Origin: an uncultured Actinomycetes bacterium
GTDB taxonomy: Bacteria; Actinomycetota; Acidimicrobiia; Acidimicrobiales; RAAP-2
Length of the DNA: 64,000 nucleotides
Assembly (NCBI GenBank): GCA_903860915.1
Contig: CAIOSJ010000025.1
Coordinates: 186,001-250,000 of the forward strand
Direction: 5' to 3'
Below the pieces are notes generated by a model, which saw only the letters and a list, made by a program, of their open reading frames with translations, had not been told where the DNA came from and made no database searches. Shown here one piece after another: positions 9,054 through 15,814 of this stretch; positions within the stretch are counted from its first letter, which is position 1; every line of letters starts with the position of its first letter. Made by a program: the position numbers and the translations under genes.

Positions 9054-9899
9054 ATGGACCTGCAAAATAAGACAACCGTTATTACCGGCGGCGCCAGCGG
9101 CATTGGCCTCGCGACCGCGTATAAGTTCGCTTCCCTCGGAGCCAACTTGGTGCTCGGCGATATCGAAGAGGGACCGCTGCAGGAGGCCGTCAGCCGACTG
9201 CGCGACACCGGAGCCAAGGTGATTGGCGTGACGGGAGATGTCTCGAAAGAAGACGACGTGCTCGCTCTACGCGACGCGGCCCTCGACGAGTTCGGCGGCG
9301 CCCACGTAATTTTCAATAACGCCGGCGTCGGCGCCGGACCCACTATTGGAACACCTAAGAAGGTGTGGGACTGGGTGATGTCGGTCAACGTTGACGGCGT
9401 CGTAAACGGGATTAATGCCTTCATGCCAATTTTCTTAGAGCAGAACGAGGGTCACGTGGTGAATACGGGATCCCTGGCTGGCTTGGGGGGAGTCCCTGGA
9501 ATGGGGGCCTACTGCGCGAGCAAATTCGCGGTGGTCGGTATTTCCGAGTCGCTCTACCACGAGCTGGCGATGCGCGAGTCGGCGGTCGGGGTGTCGGCAC
9601 TCTGCCCGGGCTTCGTCAAGACGAGAATTCATGAGTCGACCCGCAACATGCCCTCGGGTCTTCGCAGCTACGCCGAATCGCCCGAAGCGCAGCTACTCGG
9701 CGATATGAGTGCCAGTGTGGTCAAGGCGGGTATTGAGCCGGAAGTGGTCGCCGACGCGATCGCCGACGCGATCATCAACAAAAAGTTCTGGATTCTGACG
9801 CACGAGCGTGCAGCCCTGCGTACGACCGAGCAGCGTCTCGAGTGGATGCGTGGAGCTGGTCCGACGAGAATCAACCTCGACGGAGCGACTAAGCCCTAA
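9054..9899 (+). CDS. Short-chain dehydrogenase/reductase
   Basis: This 281-residue classical SDR has the NAD(P) loop TGGASGIGLA near residue 11, NNAGVG near residue 89, a Ser in NTGSLAG, and the catalytic YCASK near residue 157. An Asp after the second strand (LGDIEE) suggests NAD(H) preference. Substrate cannot be read from the sequence. ATG 9054 follows AAGGAG at a good distance. It stands 37 bp after mrp and converges with the dGTPase-like gene, overlapping by 4 bp, so it may be cotranscribed with mrp but has no evident functional tie. Confidence 0.88.
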   Translation: MDLQNKTTVITGGASGIGLATAYKFASLGANLVLGDIEEGPLQEAVSRLRDTGAKVIGVTGDVSKEDDVLALRDAALDEFGGAHVIFNNAGVGAGPTIGTPKKVWDWVMSVNVDGVVNGINAFMPIFLEQNEGHVVNTGSLAGLGGVPGMGAYCASKFAVVGISESLYHELAMRESAVGVSALCPGFVKTRIHESTRNMPSGLRSYAESPEAQLLGDMSASVVKAGIEPEVVADAIADAIINKKFWILTHERAALRTTEQRLEWMRGAGPTRINLDGATKP

Positions 9900-11050
9900 C
9901 GATCAATACCTCGTGGTAGTTGGTCGCTCGACCAGCCGAGGAGGGTGACGGCACTGTGACAGGCGAAGCGGTCAGTCATGCCCGCAACGTAGGCCACGGC
10001 GTGGTGTAAGACAGCGACCTCGTCGTGATTAGTGCTATCGGCCCCGCTGATACTCGGCAGTAGTTCGGGGGAGGACGCGAAGTATTCCACCAAGCCGCGC
10101 AGCATTGAGATAACGGCCCCGGCTTGATTCTGTGAGGCGTCCCTTAGGTAAATCGTTTCGTAGTTAAAGGTACGAAAGGCCGCGAGAGCGCTGGCGTGAT
10201 GGGCGTCCATGCCGATGATGCCAGTACTGCGAATGGTGCGAATCATGGAGTTCATGAAAGCCCCGAGTTGTTGGCCACGCCGTGAACCGCAGCGCTCGCG
10301 AACAATGGCGGGCAACTCTTCGGGACTCACGATGCCCATGGACACGGCATCTTCGAAATCGTGACACACGTAGGCAATGCGGTCGGCCCAACTCACCACT
10401 TCGCCCTCGGGCGTGGTGGGTGCTGGTCGTGACCACGAGTGGTTGCGAATGCCGTCGAGCGTTTCGGCACAGAGGTTGAGCGAGTTGAGTGAGACGTCAG
10501 CTCCCCAGGGTGCGTGGTCGAAACCGCCGGGGACGAAGGGGTCCAGGGCGTCCTCACTGGCGTGACCCCCGGGTCCGTGGCCGCAGTCGTGTCCGAGGGC
10601 GATGGCCTCGGTGAGAGCGGCGTTGAGTCCGACCGCTCGGGCGATTCCGGTGGCCACCTGCGCGACTTCGAGGGCGTGGGTGAGGCGCGTGCGTTGGTGG
10701 TCATCGGGAAAAATAAAGACCTGAGTCTTGCCGGCCAATCGGCGGAAGGAACTGGAATGCAAGATCCGGTCCCGATCACGTTCGAAACAGGTTCGAAACT
10801 CGTCGGGTTCCTCCTCGCGGCGCCGGTTGCCGGCCCCATGCGAGCGGGTGGCTCCGCGGGCGAGGGAGGCGTCAATCAAACCCTCACGGTCTTCACGACT
10901 CACGAAGGGAACAATGGGCACGTGACCGGGCTCACCTATCTCAGCCGAGGAGTCGGCGTGAGCCACGGTAACGGCTTCGGCGGAGCCCTCGTAGCCCTCC
11001 ATCGTGGCGGCCCAACGGCTACCCCTCTCAGTAATGAACTCGTGCGTCAT
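9896..11050 (-). CDS. dgt: Deoxyguanosinetriphosphate triphosphohydrolase-like HD protein
   Basis: Enzymes of this family hydrolyse dNTPs to nucleosides and triphosphate, tuning nucleotide pools. The HD-domain metal ligands are visible as RTRLTHALEV near residue 118, GHDCGHGPGGH near residue 148, and a later Asp in SWADRIAYVCHD. The sequence FERDRDRILHSSSFRRLAGKTQVF is the N-terminal signature of dGTPase-like proteins. At 384 residues it is the type 2 length. ATG 11050 is used because the longer reading would run across the promoter region and into the divergent DUF3107 gene. Substrate specificity for dGTP is not assured. Confidence 0.9.
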   Translation of the reverse strand: MTHEFITERGSRWAATMEGYEGSAEAVTVAHADSSAEIGEPGHVPIVPFVSREDREGLIDASLARGATRSHGAGNRRREEEPDEFRTCFERDRDRILHSSSFRRLAGKTQVFIFPDDHQRTRLTHALEVAQVATGIARAVGLNAALTEAIALGHDCGHGPGGHASEDALDPFVPGGFDHAPWGADVSLNSLNLCAETLDGIRNHSWSRPAPTTPEGEVVSWADRIAYVCHDFEDAVSMGIVSPEELPAIVRERCGSRRGQQLGAFMNSMIRTIRSTGIIGMDAHHASALAAFRTFNYETIYLRDASQNQAGAVISMLRGLVEYFASSPELLPSISGADSTNHDEVAVLHHAVAYVAGMTDRFACHSAVTLLGWSSDQLPRGIDR

Positions 11051-11111
11051 GTAGACATCTTGCCTCACCGCCGTAACATGGAGATTGTTAGGACCAACAG
11101 AAGGAGCGACC

Positions 11112-11345
11112 ATGGACGTTCGCATTGGAATTGTGCAGTCAATGAAGGAAATAGAAGTAGAACTTCCCGACGACATCGATCAGGCCGCCGTTACCGTAAA
11201 TGTGGAAGAAGTGCTGACTTCCCAGAGTGTCCTCTGGCTGACTGATCGTAAGGGCCGTCGTGTCGGAATACCGGCGAGTCGTATTGCCTACGTCGAGTTC
11301 GGTGCCCCGGCCTCTGAGCGCCGTGTCGGCTTCGGCATCTCCTAA
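11112..11345 (+). CDS. DUF3107 small protein
   Basis: This 77-residue cytoplasmic protein matches the actinobacterial DUF3107 family in length and pattern: MDVRIGIVQSMKEIEVELPDD at the start, a central TDRKGRRVGIPASRIAYVE, and a glycine/serine end. Function is not known. An AAGGAG ribosome site lies 6 bp before the ATG. In actinobacteria this family commonly sits near the paired ArsA-like ATPases and WhiB genes, and here it is directly followed, 3 bp later, by the first of those ATPases, suggesting one operon running through to PdtaS. Confidence 0.85.
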   Translation: MDVRIGIVQSMKEIEVELPDDIDQAAVTVNVEEVLTSQSVLWLTDRKGRRVGIPASRIAYVEFGAPASERRVGFGIS

Positions 11346-11348
11346 AGC

Positions 11349-12275
11349 GTGAGGCCGCCGCTGCGGCAGCGACGCCTGATTTTCGTCACGGGCAAGGGTG
11401 GCGTGGGTAAAACCACGATGGCCGCCGCGATGGCGCGCGTGTTTGCGAGCGAGGGTGCTCGGGTCTTACTCTGCAGCGTCGATACTCGTTCGGACTTGGC
11501 CTCACTCTTTGGCCTCGACGAACTTAGTTTTGTGCCCCACGCGGTCGACGAACATCTCTCGGTGATGGGGATGAATACCGAGGACGCACTGCGCGACTAC
11601 TTGAAACTGAATCTGCGAGTGCCGCTGGTATCCAAGCTAGGCCCGCTATCGGCAGCCCTTGATTTTGTGGCGACGGCCGCTCCCGGTGTGCGGGAGATTT
11701 TGACCATTGGAAAGATTTGCTACGACGTTCGCGAAGCCCGCTACGACGTCGTCATAGTTGACGCACCGGCTACGGGCCACGTGGTGAGTTTGCTCGCCGC
11801 CCCGCAGGCACTCCAGGAGTTGGTCCGGGTGGGCCTCATTCGGGGCCAGACCGAATGGATGCGCGAAATTCTGGCGGATCCCGAACGCACTGGTGTCGTT
11901 GTCGTTACTACGCCGGAAGAAATGCCAGTGGCCGAAACGCTCGAACTCCTAGTGTCGCTGCGCACCAAAACCGACGTGGACGTCGCCGCCGTGATACTCA
12001 ATCGAACGCTCCCGGAACTCTTTACCTCCAGCGACCACCTAGCTCTTGACCTCCTCCTAGCGGACTCGTCCTGGGAGAACTCGAGTAACGCGCTCATCGA
12101 CGCTGCTCGGGTCCATCGCCAGCGACAGTTAGTTGCTCACGAACACATCGCGACACTGCGAGCAGGGCTTTCCTCGCAGCTAGCCCTCGTGACACAGCCC
12201 TTCGTCTTTTCGGCGGAGAACGCCAAAGATCTAGTAGACGTCGTGGCGCAGTCACTCAGCGAGGAACTCCCATGA
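11349..12275 (+). CDS. ArsA/Get3-like anion-pump-type ATPase, first of a pair
   Basis: The 308-residue protein has the deviant Walker A VTGKGGVGKTT with signature lysine near residue 15, switch I-like CSVDTRSDL, and Walker B-like VVIVDAPATGH. The family includes Get3, which inserts tail-anchored proteins, and the mycobacterial Rv3679/Rv3680 pair next to whiB4. There is no CxxC of the Get3 dimer. The paired arrangement with the next gene (4 bp overlap) strongly resembles the mycobacterial pair. The cellular role in this organism is not readable from sequence. Confidence 0.85.
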   Translation: MRPPLRQRRLIFVTGKGGVGKTTMAAAMARVFASEGARVLLCSVDTRSDLASLFGLDELSFVPHAVDEHLSVMGMNTEDALRDYLKLNLRVPLVSKLGPLSAALDFVATAAPGVREILTIGKICYDVREARYDVVIVDAPATGHVVSLLAAPQALQELVRVGLIRGQTEWMREILADPERTGVVVVTTPEEMPVAETLELLVSLRTKTDVDVAAVILNRTLPELFTSSDHLALDLLLADSSWENSSNALIDAARVHRQRQLVAHEHIATLRAGLSSQLALVTQPFVFSAENAKDLVDVVAQSLSEELP

Positions 12276-13198
12276 GTTCACTACGCGAACGGGCGCAGGA
12301 TGCGCGCATCATTATCACCTGCGGGCCGGGGGGAATTGGTAAAACCACGAGTGCCGCAGCCATTGGCCTCTCCCTCGCTACGACCACGGCCCAGCGCGTC
12401 CTGGTGCTCACTGTCGACCCGGCTCGACGTCTCGCGACCGCACTCAACTTGGAGGGCATCGGCAACGAAATAAGTAGCGTCGATCTACCCGACGCCCTAG
12501 GTACTCTGTCGGTGGCCATGCTGGATACCAAGGCCAGCTGGGACGCACTCATTCGTCGGCACGCCGACAGCGAGGCGAACGCCGAAGCCATTCTCTCCAA
12601 CACGCTCTACCGCAACATCACCGAGAGATTCATCCAGAGCCATGACTACATAGCTATGGAACGACTCTACGAATTAGTCGAAACCGGCGAGTTCGACGTC
12701 ATCGTGGTCGATACGCCACCGACGCGTAACGCCTTGGATTTTCTGGACGCGCCGAGTCGAATGGCGGACTTTTTTTCCTCGCGACTCTTGCGTTGGCTGA
12801 TTGCCCCGGCGCGTGGCGGGGTGGCCGCGCTGGCCGCAAAGCCCTTCACCATGGTGGCGGACCGTATCCTCGGTGGCGCTTTCATTGGTGACATGTCGGA
12901 ATTCTTTATGCTCCTGGCAACTATGTACGAGGGTTTCGTCGAGCGCGCCCGAGCGGTGGAGGCTTTGCTGACTTTGCCCACGACCTGTTTCGTCGTGGTC
13001 TCAACTCTGGAGGCCACGCCACTGACCGAGGCGCAGTTTTTTTGCGAGGAACTAACGAAGCGTCACTTGCAGCTCGTTGGCTGGTTGGTCAATCGAGTCC
13101 TGCCGTTGTCACTAGCGGCGTCGTCGTTTGAGCTCGATGAGCGGGCCCCTCGAGGAATCACCGGCACTGCAAAACATCGGCGACGCGGCGACGCGTGA
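12272..13198 (+). CDS. ArsA-like ATPase, second of a pair, apparently frame-split before its C-terminus
   Basis: The 308 residues include a P-loop CGPGGIGKTTSAAAIG, with Pro where ArsA proteins have the signature lysine, DPARRLATAL as switch I, and VVDTPPTRNALDFLDAP as Walker B/switch II. The characteristic EAQFFCEEL...GWLVNRVLPL sequence lies near residues 250-275. Soon after it the frame becomes low-complexity and arginine-rich (TAKHRRRGDA) and stops, while the downstream overlapping frame encodes what looks like the missing C-terminal helices. The paired homologue in mycobacteria is about 386 residues, so this chain is short by roughly 80. Either a one-base frameshift or a true two-gene split is possible. 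Confidence 0.8.
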   Translation: MSSLRERAQDARIIITCGPGGIGKTTSAAAIGLSLATTTAQRVLVLTVDPARRLATALNLEGIGNEISSVDLPDALGTLSVAMLDTKASWDALIRRHADSEANAEAILSNTLYRNITERFIQSHDYIAMERLYELVETGEFDVIVVDTPPTRNALDFLDAPSRMADFFSSRLLRWLIAPARGGVAALAAKPFTMVADRILGGAFIGDMSEFFMLLATMYEGFVERARAVEALLTLPTTCFVVVSTLEATPLTEAQFFCEELTKRHLQLVGWLVNRVLPLSLAASSFELDERAPRGITGTAKHRRRGDA

Positions 13199-13424
13199 AC
13201 GAATCTCGTCAATTCTTGAAGTGAATTTAGAGGCCTGGAGTACGGTCGCCCGCCGTGAACGGCGCGCTCTCGACCAGCTCGCCACCGGTGGTGTGCCCAT
13301 CACCACCGTGGCCTCGCGTGATGGGTTGGTTAATGACGTTGCGGACCTGGTGATTCTGGGTCAACTCATCATGGACACGCCAAGTGTTCTAAAGTCCAAC
13401 GACGTGAGTGCGACGCCGTCATGA
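13137..13424 (+). CDS. C-terminal piece of the second ArsA-like ATPase in a shifted frame
   Basis: This 95-residue frame (ATG 13137, or TTG 13128) overlaps the end of the preceding ATPase by 62-71 bp in a +1 frame. Its content (ATRERISSILEVNLEAWSTV, then RRERRALDQL, GVPITTVASRDGLVNDVADL, LGQL) reads as the helical C-terminal tail seen at the end of the mycobacterial second ATPase. No good ribosome site precedes it. It is therefore best read as the tail of a frameshifted gene, though translational coupling as a separate subunit cannot be excluded. The stop overlaps the next gene by 4 bp. Confidence 0.6.
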   Translation: MSGPLEESPALQNIGDAATRERISSILEVNLEAWSTVARRERRALDQLATGGVPITTVASRDGLVNDVADLVILGQLIMDTPSVLKSNDVSATPS

Positions 13425-14293
13425 TTGACTACCACCTTCACCTCTGGCCACATTCGGATAGTTCAGTGTGGTTCCGCCTCGATCAGATTGCTGAGTACTG
13501 CGAGGTAGCGGCGACCCGTGGTGTCAGTGAACTAGCCCTGACCGAACACGCGCATCGCTTTCGTGATGTTCGCTCCACCGTGGGCGATTTTTGGACCCGC
13601 TTAGCCCACGAGCCTACGAGTGCGGCTATGGCGGATTACTTTGATTTTCACGCGCGCAACTCGCTGGAAGAGTACGTCACTCTGGCCCAGGCGGCGAAGG
13701 ACGCTGGCCTGCCGGTGAAGATTGGACTCGAAGTCGACTACTACCCGGGCCAAATGGATGAGGTCAGTGCCCTCCTGGCCCAGTTCCCCTTCGACGTGTT
13801 GATCGGCAGCGTGCACTGGCTTGGTACCTGGCAGTTTGACGATATCGACAATCCCGTACAAATGGCGGAGTGGACGACCCGTGACGTGGACGCCAGTTGG
13901 CGACTCTACGCCACGGCGCTCGAAGAATTGGCCGCGTCGAAGTCGGTGGACGTTCTGGCCCACCCCGATTTAATCAAGGTTGCCGGCTTCCGTCCGGGTG
14001 CGCCCGAGGAATACTGGACCATGATGGCTGACGCCGCGGCGCGCGCCGATATCTCCGTCGAGTGCTCATCGGCGGGCTGGAAGAAGCCCGTGGGTGAGCA
14101 GTATCCAGCGCTGGGCTTTCTCGATCGACTCGTCGAGCGGGGAGTCACCTTCACTACGGCGAGTGACGCGCACGCGCAGCACCGTGTCGGCGAAGGCGCG
14201 AGTGACTTGGCTGATTTTCTGGAGGTCCGAGGGGTGCACCACCTGGCGTCCTACTCCCAACGACAGCGCCACATGGTGGCCCTGCGCGCGTAG
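13421..14293 (+). CDS. PHP-domain phosphatase, histidinol-phosphatase-like (HisK type)
   Basis: The 290-residue protein has the PHP metal-binding motifs in order: DYHLHLWPH at the N-terminus, LTEHAHRF near residue 41, GLEVDYYP near residue 104, IGSVHWLGTWQ near residue 127, DVLAHPDLIK near residue 179 and SDAHAQHRVG near residue 246. This layout is that of HisK-type histidinol phosphatases and related PHP phosphoesterases. No other histidine-biosynthesis gene is nearby, so the exact substrate is uncertain. The ATG overlaps the preceding frame, and a histidine kinase gene follows 3 bp later. Confidence 0.85.
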   Translation: MIDYHLHLWPHSDSSVWFRLDQIAEYCEVAATRGVSELALTEHAHRFRDVRSTVGDFWTRLAHEPTSAAMADYFDFHARNSLEEYVTLAQAAKDAGLPVKIGLEVDYYPGQMDEVSALLAQFPFDVLIGSVHWLGTWQFDDIDNPVQMAEWTTRDVDASWRLYATALEELAASKSVDVLAHPDLIKVAGFRPGAPEEYWTMMADAAARADISVECSSAGWKKPVGEQYPALGFLDRLVERGVTFTTASDAHAQHRVGEGASDLADFLEVRGVHHLASYSQRQRHMVALRA

Positions 14294-14296
14294 GAC

Positions 14297-15784
14297 ATGG
14301 CGACCCTCGGCGAACTCGCGTCCCTTCGTACCTCGCTCTCCCCGGCCGAGGTTGATCACCTGCTGCGCCTAGCGGCGTCGTGGTCACTCCTGTCCGATCT
14401 CTCGTTTTCCGACATGCTCCTGCTCGCACCGAGCAATGACATCCAGCATCGCGGGAGTCCCGATTTCGTCGTTTTGGGTCAGGTGCGGCCGAATAATCGA
14501 GCGACCCTGCTCGCCGATGACATGGTGGGAACGACGCAGCGGGTAGCGCAGTGGCCACTCGCGGTGAGTGCGTTACAGACGGAACTCCTGACCACCGGTG
14601 AAGTCGATATGGAGGGCTTCGACGACCCCGTACCGGTCTGGTACGTACCCGTGCGAGCCGCCGGTCGGGTGGTTGCGGTATTGGTTCGGCTGCAAGGACC
14701 TCTGCGTGGACCGGCCTCACTCTACGAACAGGCCTACCTCAGTATTTTTGAACGCCTCTGCCACATGGTCAGCGCCGGATCCTTTCCCTTTCGCGAAGGT
14801 GAAGTTGCCGGCCCGGGTGTGCCCCGGGTGGGTGACGGGATTATCTTGATTGACGGACGCGGATTGGTCGAATTCGCGACGCCCAACGCCACGAACGCCA
14901 TGCACCGGCTCGGTCTCTACGCGGCCACCGAGGGCCGATCCCTGCGAGACCTTGGACTGCGTGTTCGCGTCGTGGAGCGAGCCCTGGAGTTCGCCATCCC
15001 CGCCATTGAAGAAGTGGACCGTGGTGCCGACGTGGCCATCTTGTTTCACTGCGTCCCGTTGATTGCCGACTCGCTCACGACGGGCGTGGTGGTTTTGCTA
15101 CGTGACGTCTCGGATCTTCGCCGTCTCAACCGTCTGGTCCTGAACAAGGATGCGGCAATCAAGGAAGTTCACCACCGAGTGAAGAACAATCTCCAAACCA
15201 TTTCTTCACTCCTACGACTGCAGGCCCGCCGTAGCGACGACCACGTGAGCCGTACCGCACTCTTGGAAGCCGAACGACGTATTCGTTCTATCGCCGTGGT
15301 GCACGAAGTACTCAGTCGAGAACCGGGTGAAGAAGTGGACTTTGGGGAAATTGTGGCATCCCTCGTAACCATGGTGGAAGATTCCGTCCTCGCGATGCAC
15401 CCCATCGAGATTGTGGTCGACGGAGCCCTTGGTACCTTGCCAACGGATATCGCGACGCCCCTCGCCGTCGCCCTCGCGGAGCTTTTGACGAACGCGGTGG
15501 AACACGGCTTCGTGGACTTCGGAGGGGCTGACAACAGCGACGTTGGCGTGGTCACTTTGTCACTGGCGGTCAATGGTCACTGGGCCGAAGCGGAGATCCG
15601 GGATAACGGCCGGGGTTTACCGGAGGATTTTTCCATCGAAGTACCAAGCAGTCTCGGTCTTTCCATTGTGCGTGACCTCGTGAGGAATCAATTGCGAGGA
15701 ACTCTCGAGATGCACTCAGTTCCACTCAGCAGCGGTGGTGGAACGGTGGTCAGGGTTCGCGTGCCATCAGAGCTTTCCCGGTGA
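14297..15784 (+). CDS. pdtaS: PdtaS-type cytosolic sensor histidine kinase
   Basis: No transmembrane segment is visible in 495 residues, so the kinase is cytosolic. The N-terminal 150 residues match a GAF-like sensor, residues 165-280 a PAS-like domain (DGRGLVEFATPNA start), and then comes a HisKA_2 dimerisation domain with the phospho-accepting His in EVHHRVKNNLQT near residue 292. HATPase boxes are NAVEHGF (N), DNGRGLP (G1) and GLSIVRDLV (G2). This architecture is that of PdtaS, which in mycobacteria signals to the RNA-binding antiterminator PdtaR. As in mycobacteria, a whiB1-like gene is close by. No PdtaR is encoded in the window. Confidence 0.88.
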   Translation: MATLGELASLRTSLSPAEVDHLLRLAASWSLLSDLSFSDMLLLAPSNDIQHRGSPDFVVLGQVRPNNRATLLADDMVGTTQRVAQWPLAVSALQTELLTTGEVDMEGFDDPVPVWYVPVRAAGRVVAVLVRLQGPLRGPASLYEQAYLSIFERLCHMVSAGSFPFREGEVAGPGVPRVGDGIILIDGRGLVEFATPNATNAMHRLGLYAATEGRSLRDLGLRVRVVERALEFAIPAIEEVDRGADVAILFHCVPLIADSLTTGVVVLLRDVSDLRRLNRLVLNKDAAIKEVHHRVKNNLQTISSLLRLQARRSDDHVSRTALLEAERRIRSIAVVHEVLSREPGEEVDFGEIVASLVTMVEDSVLAMHPIEIVVDGALGTLPTDIATPLAVALAELLTNAVEHGFVDFGGADNSDVGVVTLSLAVNGHWAEAEIRDNGRGLPEDFSIEVPSSLGLSIVRDLVRNQLRGTLEMHSVPLSSGGGTVVRVRVPSELSR

Positions 15785-15814
15785 ACGATTCCGAAAGGGA
15801 CGAAGGATGTTCGC

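Noticed and set aside
10514..11245. 243-residue plus-strand frame over the dGTPase-like gene
   Set aside because: Antisense shadow with low-complexity Gly/Val content; overlaps DUF3107 in another frame.
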